Assembly (NCBI RefSeq): GCF_001718795.1
Contig: NZ_CP013438.1
Span: 62,001 to 126,000 of the forward strand
Direction: 5' to 3'
DNA length: 64,000 nt
Origin: Burkholderia latens
GTDB lineage: Bacteria > Pseudomonadota > Gammaproteobacteria > Burkholderiales > Burkholderiaceae
Notes under the pieces: generated by a model
What the model was told of the DNA's origin: nothing
What the model saw: the letters and a program-made list of their open reading frames with translations, nothing else
Database searches by the model: none
Made by a program: the position numbers and the translations under genes
Part shown: positions 6,725 to 16,269 of the stretch, in pieces
Numbering within the stretch: position 1 is the stretch's first letter
How the letters are laid out: each line of letters starts with the position of its first letter

Positions 6725-8659
6725 ATGGTCGTCAGAAAAGCGCTTCAGGCGGTGCTGCTGGCCGCGGCGATTGCGGTGATCGCGCCGGCCGGAAACGCCG
6801 GCAACACGACCGACTGGATCGCGAACACCTACGGCACGCTCGCCGCGCACGTCGGCAACGTCGCGCGCTCGATGTGGGTCGCGCCCGAAGGCGTGATCTA
6901 CACCGCGTCGATGTGGGACGAGTTTGAAGGCGGCGTTGCGATCTACCAGAACGGCAAGAGCGCCGGCTCGATCGGCACGCACTCCGAATTCCAGGGCAGC
7001 GCGATCACCGGCAATGCGACGTCGCTGTTCGTCGCGCTGCAGCCCGGCAGCGGTTACGGCAGCGGTGCGGTCGGGCGCTACAACTGCGCGACCCATTACC
7101 GCGACAAGCTCATTCAGATCACCGCGGCGACCAACCAGCCGCGCATCGATGTCGTCACCGGGCTCGCGACGGCTGGCTCGTTGCTTTATGCAAGCGATTT
7201 CTACGGCAATCGCGTGCGGGTGTTCACGACCGATGGCGTGTGGCAGCGCGACATCGGCGTGTCGTCGCCGGGCGCGTTGGCCGTCGACGGCGCGGGCAAC
7301 GTGTGGGTCGCACAGAAGAGCACGGGTTCGATCGTCGAGTTCAGCCCTTCCGGTGCGCTGCTGAACACGATCCGGCTGGCCGCCGGGGCGCGGCCGTCGG
7401 CGCTCTTCTACGATGCGGCGGCCGCGCAGTTGTTGATCGGCGACGAAGGCCCCGACATGAACATCAAGCGCTATACGGTGTCGGGCCGGCCGGCACTTGC
7501 CGGCACGTTCGGCGTGCGCGGCGGCTATCTCGACACGACGACGGGCGCCAAGGGGCAGGTCGGCGCGCAGCGCTTCACGCGGATTGCCGGCATCGGCAAG
7601 GACACCGGCGGCAACCTGTACGTGCTCAACAACCCGTGGGGCGGAAGCTGGGATCTCGGCCGCAACGGCGCAACCGACATTCACGCATACAGCAGCACCG
7701 GAAACCTGCGCTGGACGCTGCAGTCGCTCAACTTCGAAGGGATCGCCGCGCCGGATCCGGTCACCGACGGCGCGCTGTTCTACAGCGGCACGCACATATA
7801 TGGCGGCGCCGCGGGAGGCACATTCGTCGCGAACACCGTCGATCCGTTCACGTATCCGTCGGACCCGCGCATCAACATGAGGGACACGCAGCGCGACGAG
7901 CACTTCGGGCTGCTGACGGCGGTCGGCGCGAACCGGATTCTTGTTGCGGCCGGCCAGAATCCGCCCGTCTACTACTTCTTCCACTTCAACGCGGCCAACG
8001 GCTACGTCGCGATTCCGGATGGATCGATCCCCGGCGCCGCGTTCAATACGACGCGGCGCGTGTCGGCCGGTTTCAGCGTCGACAGCAAGGGAGGTGTATG
8101 GGCCGGCCTCGACAAGACCGGCGCCATTTACCACTATCCGCTGACCGGCTTCGATGCGAGCGGCAAGCCGTCGTGGGGGCCCGGCGTGCCGACGCCGATT
8201 CCGGCGAGCATGCAGCCGCTGACGCGGATCGTCTATCTCGCGGACAGCGACACGATGGTGCTCGCGCAGGGCGTCGTCGGGAGTACGGACTGGACGTCGA
8301 TCGGCACGCGCATCGAGGTGTATCACGGCTGGCTCGCGGGCAACACGACGAATCCGAATCCGGTGATCACGCTGCCGCACGGCGGCGCGAAAGCGATCGA
8401 CGCGGCCGGCAATCATCTGTTCGTCGGCTACTGGTTCAGCAGCAGCGGGCCGCTGTGGCCGAACATCGATGCGTTCAATCTGGATACAGGCAATCTCGAT
8501 ACGACGCTCGTCAACACGAGTCCCGCGACCGTCGATACGAGCAGCGCGATCGACGCGATGTACAGCGTCCGAGCGTATCGGCGTGCGAACGGCGAATACG
8601 TGGTGACGAAGAACAATGTGAAGGGGAACAGCATCACCGTTTATCGGTGGACGCCGTGA
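6725..8659 (+). CDS. Secreted NHL/beta-propeller-like protein
   Basis: Exported 644-residue protein of unknown function. The N-terminus (VVRKALQAVLLAAAIAVIAP then AGNAGNTTDW) is a typical Sec signal peptide. The body carries repeated six-bladed propeller-like strands, for example GALAVDGAGNVWVAQKSTGS, GIGKDTGGNLYVLNNPWGG, VDSKGGVWAGLDKTGAI and KAIDAAGNHLFVGYW, the D-x-x-GN-x-(W/L)V pattern of NHL/SMP-30-like repeats. A start at 6725 is supported by an AGGAGA 9 bases upstream. No neighbours share its direction closely, and a terminator separates it from the symporter. Could be a cell-surface or periplasmic binding scaffold. Confidence 0.8.
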   Translation: MVVRKALQAVLLAAAIAVIAPAGNAGNTTDWIANTYGTLAAHVGNVARSMWVAPEGVIYTASMWDEFEGGVAIYQNGKSAGSIGTHSEFQGSAITGNATSLFVALQPGSGYGSGAVGRYNCATHYRDKLIQITAATNQPRIDVVTGLATAGSLLYASDFYGNRVRVFTTDGVWQRDIGVSSPGALAVDGAGNVWVAQKSTGSIVEFSPSGALLNTIRLAAGARPSALFYDAAAAQLLIGDEGPDMNIKRYTVSGRPALAGTFGVRGGYLDTTTGAKGQVGAQRFTRIAGIGKDTGGNLYVLNNPWGGSWDLGRNGATDIHAYSSTGNLRWTLQSLNFEGIAAPDPVTDGALFYSGTHIYGGAAGGTFVANTVDPFTYPSDPRINMRDTQRDEHFGLLTAVGANRILVAAGQNPPVYYFFHFNAANGYVAIPDGSIPGAAFNTTRRVSAGFSVDSKGGVWAGLDKTGAIYHYPLTGFDASGKPSWGPGVPTPIPASMQPLTRIVYLADSDTMVLAQGVVGSTDWTSIGTRIEVYHGWLAGNTTNPNPVITLPHGGAKAIDAAGNHLFVGYWFSSSGPLWPNIDAFNLDTGNLDTTLVNTSPATVDTSSAIDAMYSVRAYRRANGEYVVTKNNVKGNSITVYRWTP

Positions 8660-8714
8660 CGGGGCGGAGCGCGTCGGCGCATGCGACGGCGCGGCGTCGA
8701 AACGCAGAACGGCT

Positions 8715-8900
8715 TCACGGACGCCAGATCATGCTTGCGCTCGCTTCCGTTTCCGATACGACGGTGAAGCCGACGCGCGCGTAAAGCCGCCGTGCGGGAT
8801 TGCCGTGCAGTACGGCGAGCGATACGGGTACGTGCGCGCGTGCGGCGTCGGTCATCAGGTGGCGCAGCACGGCTTCGCCGATGTCATGGCCCTGTCGCAC
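8715..8900 (-). pseudogene. GNAT acetyltransferase remnant (C-terminal half)
   Basis: Encodes the acetyl-CoA-binding half of a GNAT protein: VRQGHDIGEAVLRHLM (motif A, R/Q-x-x-G-x-G type), then VPVSLAVLHGNPARRLYARVGF, then the C-terminal strand ending SASMIWRP. The N-terminal half is missing. Upstream the sequence becomes that of an MFS transporter in another frame, with the join near 8890-8900. It is read as the 3' remnant of a gene fused by deletion to the neighbouring remnant. Confidence 0.75.
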
Positions 8901-9417
8901 GGCCGCGCTCGCGATCGGGAAACCACTGGCTGACCATCGTCAGCACGACGGGCAGCATTCCGCCTTCGGCGACGCCGAGCATGAACCGGAGCGTCAGGAG
9001 TTGCCACGTATGGGTGACGAGGCCGGTCAGCACCGACAGCACGGCCCAGCTTGCGCGCAACCATGCGATGAACGTCGCGCCGCTGCCGCGCGCCTGCCGC
9101 CAGCGCGCGGCGAACAGCAGCGCGAGGCTGTGCACGAGCCCTGTCATGAACGTCGATGCGACCCAGATCAGCCCGCAGCCGATCAGTGTGATGCGCGAGC
9201 CGAAGCGGTCGGCGATCCATCCGCCGAAGATCTGGCAGATCGCATACGAATACGCGAACGCGGAGAACGCGATGCCGAGCTCGGTGTTGGACACCCCGAG
9301 TTCGGCCTTGATCGCGCCGGCTGCGGTTGCGAGGTTGACGCGGTCGTCGTAGAGGATGAACGACAGCGCGCACAGTAGCTAACGCGTGTGGCGTCGTTGA
9401 CGGTGATCGGTAGGCAT
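8884..9417 (-). pseudogene. MFS transporter remnant (N-terminal third)
   Basis: From a start at 9417 (MPTDHRQRRHTR) an in-frame TAG at 9379-9381 interrupts codon 13. The frame then continues with clear MFS anion:cation symporter sequence: LSFILYDDRVNLATAAGAI, ICQIFGGWIADRFGSRITL, LLTLRFMLGVAEGGMLPVVL and SQWFPDRERGRA. It stops at 8884 where GNAT sequence takes over. About two thirds of the transporter is missing. The TAG may replace a Trp codon, which would be a single base change. Non-functional. Confidence 0.8.
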
Positions 9418-9648
9418 GTGTCTCGCTCCGGGTTCGTGCGCGGCGTTGCAATGACGCCGAGTTCACGGGCCGGCCCAGCATCGGGCGCCGGACGACACAT
9501 CGTCTATTGAATCTTTTCGATCAATTGATAACCGGAGGTGTTCGGTTTAATGGGTTCGGCGGCCCAAATCGTGCGCGGTGCGGCTTTACGGCAGCCGATC
9601 GCGGATGGCAGGAGTGCCATCCTCGCGTCGCGCGCCGACGAGCGGCAA

Positions 9649-9686
9649 GCCGCGCGCCCGGGCGGAACACCGCCCCGGCGCGCGGC
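9649..9686 (-). terminator. Long GC hairpin downstream of hchA
   Basis: A 17-base-pair stem with one mismatch and loop AACA; the outer arms are GCCGCGCGCC and GGCGCGCGGC. It begins nine bases after the hchA stop. There is no T tract, so it is intrinsic-terminator-like or an mRNA-stabilising hairpin. Confidence 0.55.
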
Positions 9687-9694
9687 GCACGACG

Positions 9695-10576
9695 TCAGTT
9701 CCCCACCTCCTTCAGCAACGCGGCGGCGGCGAGCTTGCCGACACCGTTGGACGCGAGCGGACTGTCGCCCGTGATCAGTTTGCGGTCCTGATGGCAGCGC
9801 CCGGTCATGTCCTTGTTCAGCACGTTGGCGCCGAGCTTCTGCAGACGGTCTGCGACGAGCCACGGCAGCGGGCCCGGCATGTAGCCGATGTCGAGATTCG
9901 GACCGGTGTCGAGCGCATCGGGAAACACGCACATCTCGTAGTCCTTGAACGGGTAGTGGTCCGGCGCCTCGTCGATTGCGGCGGACAACAGGCACGCGGG
10001 ACCGTGGCACAGCGTGACGATGTACCGGTCGTTGTCGAGCGCCCAATTGAGCGTGCGCTTGACGTCCTTGCTGTACGGAATGCCGGCGAGCACGCCGTGG
10101 CCGCCGGGAATGAACACCGCGATATACGGCGAATCCTTGCCGAGGTTCTTCTCGAGCACGTCGGACAGCTTCAGCGGTGTCTTGAGCTTCTGCAGGTACT
10201 TCCGGTACGTGCTTTGGACGGCTTCGTCGTCGTTCGGCATCGCCCACAGTTCCAGCTTCGCCGGATTGCCCGAGAGCGTCGCGACATCGACTTCGAAACC
10301 GGCCTGGTCCATGTGATGCATCGGCAGCAGCATCTCGACCGGATGATTGCCGGTCGAAAACATCTTGCCGTTCGTCATCAGCACGTAGCGCTCGTCGGTC
10401 GCAATCATCAGAACCTTCCACTTGCCGCCGGTGTACGGGTTCGGGTAATTCGCGCCGTCGAAATCCGTCTTCGAAGACGTGTATTGCGACAGCGAATACG
10501 GCGACGGAAAGAACGCATTGTTCTCGGCGGGGTCGGGAGCGGGCGTTCGGTCCATCTGCGTCGTCTCGGAAGTCAT
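9695..10576 (-). CDS. hchA: Hsp31/HchA protein deglycase (glyoxalase III), DJ-1 family
   Basis: Cytoplasmic chaperone and deglycase that repairs glyoxal- and methylglyoxal-modified proteins. 293 residues, close to E. coli Hsp31 (283). Visible motifs: [20 protein letters not shown] with the catalytic-site Glu (about E81), FIPGGHGVL, and the nucleophile elbow [11 protein letters not shown] with Cys190-His191. The HPVE and His-rich stretch match the metal-site region of Hsp31. Start supported by AAGGAG seven bases upstream. Single gene, divergent from the acyl-CoA synthetase across a 351-base region. Confidence 0.93.
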   Translation of the reverse strand: MTSETTQMDRTPAPDPAENNAFFPSPYSLSQYTSSKTDFDGANYPNPYTGGKWKVLMIATDERYVLMTNGKMFSTGNHPVEMLLPMHHMDQAGFEVDVATLSGNPAKLELWAMPNDDEAVQSTYRKYLQKLKTPLKLSDVLEKNLGKDSPYIAVFIPGGHGVLAGIPYSKDVKRTLNWALDNDRYIVTLCHGPACLLSAAIDEAPDHYPFKDYEMCVFPDALDTGPNLDIGYMPGPLPWLVADRLQKLGANVLNKDMTGRCHQDRKLITGDSPLASNGVGKLAAAALLKEVGN

Positions 10577-10742
10577 GGTTGCTCCTTTTCGGGGATGGGT
10601 GCAGGGCGCGGCCCAGGTAGGCGGCGTGCGGTCTCGATGCGCATGGCCGAGCCGGCCGCGTCGGCCTTCCGCTGATGCGCCGACGTGCGAACGGAACCCG
10701 CGACGCGGTTACACGCTGCGATGAATCGTACAACGCCGTGGT

Positions 10743-10781
10743 GCGGCGAACGCCCCCCCGAACAGGTGGGGCGTTCGCCGC
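10743..10781. repeat. C/G-rich hairpin copy 1
   Basis: Perfect 14-base arms GCGGCGAACGCCCC and GGGGCGTTCGCCGC around an 11-base loop containing GAACAG. It lies about 150 bases before the acyl-CoA synthetase ATG. There are related hairpins at 10823, 13223 and 18376. Confidence 0.7.
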
Positions 10782-10822
10782 GGCCGCCGCGATGTTCGTA
10801 CGAAAGGCCAAACGCGGAGCCA

Positions 10823-10863
10823 TTTCGCGGACGCCCCTCCCCCTGAACAGGGGGGGCGCGAAA
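10823..10863. repeat. C/G-rich hairpin copy 2
   Basis: TTTCGCG...CGCGAAA outer arms enclose CCCCCT-GAAC-AGGGGG, giving a long, nearly perfect stem. The GAACAG centre matches copy 1 exactly, 85 bases away. It ends about 65 bases before the acyl-CoA synthetase start. Confidence 0.7.
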
Positions 10864-10927
10864 CCCGACCCGTCCGGTATCGTGGCCGCAATCGTGACGA
10901 CCGGCCAGGTCGCTTATGGAGGCATTC

Positions 10928-12592
10928 ATGAATTCGTCATACCAGACGCCGGACGATGCGGTGGTCCCGGCTGCGCAGGCATATCCGCTGCTGATCAAGC
11001 AACTGCTGCATGCGCCGCTCGCGACGCGGCCCGAGCAGGAGATCGTGTTCGGCGATCGGGTCCGGCACGACTACTGGACGTTCCGGCATCGCATCGGTCA
11101 GCTCGCGAGCGGGCTCGCGGCGCTCGGCGTCGGCACTGGCGACGTCGTGGCCATGATGGATTGGGACAGCCACCGCTACCTCGAGTGCTACCACGCGATT
11201 CCGATGATGGGCGCGGTACTGATGACGGCCAATGTCCGGCTGTCCCCGGATCAGTTGTTGTACACGCTCAATCATTCGAACGCGCGTGTCGTGCTGGTGC
11301 ACCGCGATTTTCTGCCGTTGCTGGCGGGCATGCGCGACCGGTTGACCGCCGTGACGGACTTCGTGCTGATCGCGGACGGCGACGACATCGACCTGCCCGA
11401 TGGCTTCGCCGATGAATACGAGCGACTCGTCGCGGGCGGTTCGCCCGATTTCTCGTTCCCCGACTTCGACGAGCAGACTCGTGCGACGACGTTCTATACG
11501 ACGGGCACCACCGGGCTACCGAAGGCAGTCGCATTCACGCATCGGCAGCTCGTGCTGCATACGCTGGCCGGCATGGCCGCGTTGTCGAGCGCTCGCGATC
11601 GCGGGCGCGTGCACCGGGACGACGTTTACATGCCGATCACGCCGATGTTTCACGTGCATGCATGGGGGATGCCGTATATCGCGACCGCGCTCGGCCTCAA
11701 GCAGGTTTACCCGGGGCGCTATTCGCCGGAGGGCCTGCTCGCCTTGATCGCGCGCGAAGCAGTGACGTATTCGCACTGCGTGCCGACGCTGCTCGCGATG
11801 ATTCTCGACAGCCCGGCGGCGGCGGCGACGGACCTGTCGTCGTGGAAGGTGATCGTCGGTGGCTCGCCGTTGCCGGAAGGACTGGCACGGGCGGCGCTCG
11901 CGCGCGGTATTGAGGTCTACACCGGATACGGAATGTCGGAAACGTGCCCGCTGATGACGATCGCACAGATCGATCCGCCGCGTGCAGCCGCCGACGGGCC
12001 CGCGGACGATATCGCGCGCCGGACGAAAGCAGGGTTGCCATTGCCGCTCGTCGACCTGCGTATCGTCGACGCGCAGTTTCGCGACGTGCCGCACGACGGG
12101 CGATCGGCGGGCGAGGTCGTCGTGCGGATGCCTTGGGCGACCCAGGGCTATCTCGGCGATGCACAGGCGTCTGCAGCGCTGTGGGCGGGCGGCTACCTGC
12201 ATACGAACGATATCGGCGTCATCGATTCCGAAGGCCGGCTGCAGATCACCGACCGGATCAAGGACGTGATCAAGACGGGCGGAGAATGGGTATCGTCGCT
12301 CGAACTCGAGGACATCCTGTCGCGCCATCCCGCCGTGCGGGAAGCGGCGGTGATCGGCGTGAAGGACGCGCGCTGGGGTGAGCGGCCGCTAGCGCTCGTC
12401 GTGCTCGTTGACGAGCATGTAGGCCGCGTCGAGCCGGCGGAGTTGCAGGCGCATGTGAAGCAGGTGGCCGATCGCGGATTGATTTCGCGCTACGCGGTGC
12501 CGGAGCGCCTGATGATCGTCGACTCGATCGAAAAGACGAGCGTGGGCAAGATCAACAAGCGCGCACTGCGCGAGCGCTACCAGCCGGAGTGA
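10928..12592 (+). CDS. Fatty-acid (AlkK-like) acyl-CoA synthetase
   Basis: ATP-dependent ligase forming acyl-CoA from a free fatty acid, probably medium or long chain. 554 residues. Adenylate-forming motifs are intact: P-loop YTTGTTGLPKAVAFTH, A4 region MPITPMFHVHAWGMPY, A5 YTGYGMSETCPL, A7-A8 LHTNDIGVID and ITDRIKDVIKTGGEWVSSLELED, and the C-terminal catalytic Lys in KTSVGKINK. FHVHAWG-type motifs and length match AlkK-like enzymes. GGAGG lies six bases upstream of ATG 10928. A MalT/AlkS-type regulator encoded nearby suggests induction by an alkyl or acyl substrate. Confidence 0.9.
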   Translation: MNSSYQTPDDAVVPAAQAYPLLIKQLLHAPLATRPEQEIVFGDRVRHDYWTFRHRIGQLASGLAALGVGTGDVVAMMDWDSHRYLECYHAIPMMGAVLMTANVRLSPDQLLYTLNHSNARVVLVHRDFLPLLAGMRDRLTAVTDFVLIADGDDIDLPDGFADEYERLVAGGSPDFSFPDFDEQTRATTFYTTGTTGLPKAVAFTHRQLVLHTLAGMAALSSARDRGRVHRDDVYMPITPMFHVHAWGMPYIATALGLKQVYPGRYSPEGLLALIAREAVTYSHCVPTLLAMILDSPAAAATDLSSWKVIVGGSPLPEGLARAALARGIEVYTGYGMSETCPLMTIAQIDPPRAAADGPADDIARRTKAGLPLPLVDLRIVDAQFRDVPHDGRSAGEVVVRMPWATQGYLGDAQASAALWAGGYLHTNDIGVIDSEGRLQITDRIKDVIKTGGEWVSSLELEDILSRHPAVREAAVIGVKDARWGERPLALVVLVDEHVGRVEPAELQAHVKQVADRGLISRYAVPERLMIVDSIEKTSVGKINKRALRERYQPE

Positions 12593-12701
12593 GCGGCCAG
12601 CGCGGAGCGCGCGCGCCGGCCGCGCGCACCCGCATGGCGCAGCTGGCGGCGCGTCGGGCTTTCCGGTGTGCGCCACGCTGAAGTGCGTCATCCGGAGGTC
12701 C

Positions 12702-13121
12702 TTACCCAAGCGACGTCTTGCCGAGATCCTCGAACAGCCGCACGTTGTCCCAGTAAGCGGCAAGCCGCGTGACGCGGCCGTCGGCATCGAACTCGAACAC
12801 GAACGCATGTCGGAGCGAGAACGCCCGCCGGCGGTTCTGGATCCCGGCGAATTCTCGCGCCTGGGTGCCGCCAATTGTCACTTCCGCGGTGGCATGACGG
12901 CCGGCTTCGTCCGCATGGATCGCATCGACCTCGTTGCTCAGGTCCGGAAACGCATCGAGCAGCGCTGCCCAGATGGCTTTGCCTTCCAATACTGCCGGGC
13001 CGGTCACGGCGATCGGCACGTAGTCGAGCGTGGCATCCGGCGCGAACAGCGCGAGCATGCCGTCGACGTCATGCTGGCGATATCGATCGAAAAACGCGGT
13101 GACGACGTTGCGACGGTTCAT
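12702..13121 (-). CDS. SnoaL-like (NTF2-fold) protein
   Basis: Small cone-shaped alpha+beta barrel protein of 139 residues: NVVTAFFDRYRQHDVDGMLALFAPDATLDYVP, then GKAIWAALLDAFPDLSNEVD, ending YWDNVRLFEDLG. This is the ester-cyclase/SnoaL-like pattern; members may be polyketide cyclases, isomerases or ligand-binding proteins, so the reaction is unknown. Start at MNRRNVV (13121). It is divergent from the large LuxR-type regulator and convergent with the acyl-CoA synthetase, and may be a target of that regulator. Confidence 0.8.
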   Translation of the reverse strand: MNRRNVVTAFFDRYRQHDVDGMLALFAPDATLDYVPIAVTGPAVLEGKAIWAALLDAFPDLSNEVDAIHADEAGRHATAEVTIGGTQAREFAGIQNRRRAFSLRHAFVFEFDADGRVTRLAAYWDNVRLFEDLGKTSLG

Positions 13122-13467
13122 GGCAACTCCCGAACGGAAAGTACTGCAACGGCGACGGTGGCCAGCGCCGGCCACTACCGTGTGTGGTGCGTCGAGGATG
13201 AAGCGACTTCTCCACGCAAGGTAGCCCCCCGAATGGGGGGCTGAACAACCGGCATTCGTTCGAGAACAATGCGGGTCCTTTACCGTGGCTCGTGACGCGG
13301 CGCGAGCAGCGCGCCCCGGTCCGGGCATCACCTACTTATGACGGGCGGGGCCGAATCGCTATGCTGTTTCGGCGTGCAGCGCACCTCGGCCGGGCATCCG
13401 GCCGCGCCGCGGGCGCCGCTTTCCGGGTCGACGCACATGCGCACAGCGCGAGGAGAACGGGAACAGC
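13122..13467. promoter_or_regulatory. Divergent SnoaL/MalT-type regulator region
   Basis: No gene is supported. It contains a C/G-rich hairpin at 13223-13242 about 100 bases upstream of the SnoaL-like start. The rest is ordinary GC-rich sequence. Confidence 0.4.
13223..13242. repeat. C/G-rich hairpin copy 3
   Basis: AGCCCCCC-GAAT-GGGGGGCT, perfect 8-base arms with a 4-base loop, followed by GAACA. Same core as the copy at 18376 and related to the two before the acyl-CoA synthetase. Confidence 0.7.
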
Positions 13468-16233
13468 ATGACGCCGAGGAACCGCAGTCAACCGGCCGCC
13501 CGCGCGGACGCCGACACCATTGAAGTACTGGTGCGCACCAAGCTCGCGCCGGCGTCCGCCCGAGGCATCGTGTCGCGCATCGCGCGGTTGGGACGGCTCC
13601 AGCGCGCGCTCGACCGCCGGCTGACGCTCGTCTGCGCGCCGGCCGGCTACGGCAAGACGACGCTGCTCGCGGAATGGCGCGGCGCGCTCGTCGCATCGGA
13701 CACGAAGGTCGCGTGGGTGAGCCTTGACCGGGACGACGACAATGCGTCCATCTTCTCGTCGTATGTGGTGGCGGCGATCGTCGATGCGACCGGCGGCGTC
13801 GGCGTGCGCGCGCAGGGGTTGCTGCGGGACCGCGCGCTGATTCCGCTGAAGACCGTATTCGACGAACTGCTCAACGAGCTCGAGCATTCGGGCATCGAGC
13901 TGTTCGTAATGCTCGACGACTTCGATCGGCTGTCATCGCCGGTCGTCCACGACGCGATGTTCGAACTGCTGCGTTATGCGCCGTCGAACCTGCACGTCGT
14001 GCTGGCGTGCAGATCGCTTCCGGCGCTGCCGCTCAGCTACTTCGAATCGCGCGACCAGCTCGTGCGTATCGACGAAAACGATCTGCGCTTCGACGATACG
14101 GAGACGCGCGCCTTCTTCGAGCGGATCGCCGGCAAGCCGCTCAACGCGGAAAACGTCGAACGCCTGCGCGTGGCCACCGAAGGCTGGGTGTCGGGCTTGC
14201 AACTGGCGGCGCTCGCGCTGCAAGGCGACAGCGACGCGGCGCGCGTCGCCGAACAGGTGAGCCACGCGCGCGCGGGCATCGCAACGTATCTGAACGAGAA
14301 CGTAATGACGCAGGTGCCGGACACGATCCGGCACTTTCTGCTGTATACGGCCGTGCTCGATCGGCTCACGCCGGCATTGTGCGACGCGTTGACCGGCCGA
14401 GACGATGCGCTCGACTGCCTCGAATGGCTGAGCGCACGCAACCTCTTCATCCGGTCGATCGACGGCGATCGCCGGCGCTATCGCTATCACGCGCTGTTTT
14501 TGCAGTATCTGCGCGACGAACTTGCGCTGCGCGAGCCTGCAGCGGTTGCCGTCCTGCATCGCCGCGCAAGTGCGTGGCACGCAGCCGAGCGGCAGTGGCC
14601 GGACGCTGTCCGCCACGCGCTCGCGGCCGGCGATTTCGACACGGCCGCCGGTTGGGTCGAAGCATGTGCGATGAAGCTCATCGCATCGAGCGACGTGCGC
14701 ACCGTGCTCGACTGGGTGTCGCGCCTGCCTGTTGCAGCGCTCGCCGGCCGCCTGCGGCTGCGTATTGCGCACGCGTGGGCGCTCGCGTTGTCGATGCAGA
14801 TGATCGACGCGCGCCGCGCGCTCGAGGCGCTGGAGAGCGACGTCGGCGCGGGGCGGCTCGATACCGACGCCGTCACCGCAACCGAGCTGCTGGCGGTGCG
14901 CTCGCTCGTTACTGCGCTGTCGGACCACAGCACCGCCGCGCTGCACCTCGGCGAACGCGTGCTTGCGGCCGAGCCGCCGGCGGGCTCGTGGATCGAGCAA
15001 ATCGGGCAGACGACACTGAGTTTCGGCCTCGCCTACGCAGGACGCCTCGACGACGCGCTGGCGCTCCGCGCACGCGCCGAGCGCGCGGCGTCCGGCCACG
15101 AGCCGTTGTTCGCGAACGTGTATCGCCAAAACATGTCCGGTCTCGCGGAATTCGTCGCGGGTCGCCTGCACAACGCGTCGAAGACGTTCGAAGCCGCGCT
15201 GCGTGCCGCGGAGCGGGCGGCGGGACGCCTGTCGGCGGCCACGGCACTGTCGGCTGGTTACTTGTCGGCAATCTACTACGAGTGGAACGACTGGCCGAAA
15301 GTGCGCAGCGCGCAGGCCGACCGCTTCGACATCGCGATGCAGGCGTGCTCGCTCGGGCCGCTGCTGCGATTTGTGCAGACCGCCGCGTTGCTGCAGTTCC
15401 AGTCGGGGAACGACGCGCGTGCACATGAGCTACTCGACGAGGCCGATCACATCGCATGCAGTCGGCAATGGCTGCGGCTGCGTGTCGGTTGTATGGCGAC
15501 CGGTGTGCGTCTGCATCTAAGCGCGGGAAAGCCGACGCAGGCACATCGCGTGGGGCGTGCGCTCGCATCGCTGGTGCCCGCGACGGCGCCGGACGAGACG
15601 TCGAGCGAGGTCGAGACGTGGCAGATGGCGCGATCCGCGCATGCGCGGCTGCTGCTCGCCGACGCCCGCGCGAACGAAGCCGCGCAGGTCATGGCGGACG
15701 TGCACGACGTGCTCGCCGCACGCGGATTCGACTGGCAAGCGGCGCAGGCGGCGGTGTTGCGCGCGGTGGCATGCGAGCTGGCAGGCGACGAGGAAGCGGC
15801 GCTCGCGACGCTCGCCCGCGCACTGGAATACGGCCAGGGCAACGGGCTCGTGCACACCTTCGTCGACGAAGGCGCGGCGGTAGAGCGGATGCTCGCGCGG
15901 GTGCAGAAGCAGATCGACCGCTTTCCTGCGCTCGGCGCATGGTATCCGCGCGAACTGTTGCGCGCGTTCGACGCGCAGCGCGCCGCGAGCGCGACACCGG
16001 CGGGCCGCCCGGGCGCGGCCGGCAACCTCAGCGTGCGCGAGGCCGAGATCCTCGACTACGTGGCGCGCGGGCTGTCGAACAAGGAAATCGCGCGAGCGCT
16101 GCGCGTCGCGCCCGAGACGATCAAGTGGCATCTGAAGAACATCTTCGAAAAGCTCAACGTCACGTCGCGCATCCAGGCCGTACGCAGCGGGCTAGCGCTC
16201 GATGCGTCGCGCGTGCGGCCCGACGATGAATGA
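13468..16233 (+). CDS. MalT/AlkS-type LuxR (LAL/STAND ATPase) transcriptional activator
   Basis: Large ATP-dependent activator of 921 residues. The N-terminal NTPase carries Walker A APAGYGKTT (about 57-65) and a Walker B-like ELFVMLDDFD (about 150). A winged-helix/arm region follows (FLLYTAVLDRLTPALCDALTG), then a long TPR-like sensor from about 330 to 830. The C-terminal LuxR HTH spans about 850-905 (LSVREAEILDYVARGLSNKEIARALRV). This is the MalT/AlkS architecture at the usual length. In this family a bound ligand plus ATP drives multimerisation on DNA. Its neighbourhood (acyl-CoA synthetase, SnoaL, quinone oxidoreductase) suggests an alkyl or acyl inducer; that is inference. Confidence 0.9.
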   Translation: MTPRNRSQPAARADADTIEVLVRTKLAPASARGIVSRIARLGRLQRALDRRLTLVCAPAGYGKTTLLAEWRGALVASDTKVAWVSLDRDDDNASIFSSYVVAAIVDATGGVGVRAQGLLRDRALIPLKTVFDELLNELEHSGIELFVMLDDFDRLSSPVVHDAMFELLRYAPSNLHVVLACRSLPALPLSYFESRDQLVRIDENDLRFDDTETRAFFERIAGKPLNAENVERLRVATEGWVSGLQLAALALQGDSDAARVAEQVSHARAGIATYLNENVMTQVPDTIRHFLLYTAVLDRLTPALCDALTGRDDALDCLEWLSARNLFIRSIDGDRRRYRYHALFLQYLRDELALREPAAVAVLHRRASAWHAAERQWPDAVRHALAAGDFDTAAGWVEACAMKLIASSDVRTVLDWVSRLPVAALAGRLRLRIAHAWALALSMQMIDARRALEALESDVGAGRLDTDAVTATELLAVRSLVTALSDHSTAALHLGERVLAAEPPAGSWIEQIGQTTLSFGLAYAGRLDDALALRARAERAASGHEPLFANVYRQNMSGLAEFVAGRLHNASKTFEAALRAAERAAGRLSAATALSAGYLSAIYYEWNDWPKVRSAQADRFDIAMQACSLGPLLRFVQTAALLQFQSGNDARAHELLDEADHIACSRQWLRLRVGCMATGVRLHLSAGKPTQAHRVGRALASLVPATAPDETSSEVETWQMARSAHARLLLADARANEAAQVMADVHDVLAARGFDWQAAQAAVLRAVACELAGDEEAALATLARALEYGQGNGLVHTFVDEGAAVERMLARVQKQIDRFPALGAWYPRELLRAFDAQRAASATPAGRPGAAGNLSVREAEILDYVARGLSNKEIARALRVAPETIKWHLKNIFEKLNVTSRIQAVRSGLALDASRVRPDDE

Positions 16234-16269
16234 GCGGCCACCGTCCGTGCGCGGCCGGCGTCAGCGATG

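Larger units (their letters stand above)
10577..10927. promoter_or_regulatory. Divergent hchA/acyl-CoA synthetase regulatory region
   Basis: No gene seen. It carries two C/G-rich hairpins centred about 85 bases apart, both with GAACAG in the loop region and long C and G runs. The spacing is roughly eight helical turns. They lie between the two divergent starts and are good candidates for regulator binding. Confidence 0.5.

Noticed and set aside
8715..9417. A functional MFS-GNAT fusion gene
   Set aside because: The two parts are in different frames and the MFS part has an early stop codon.
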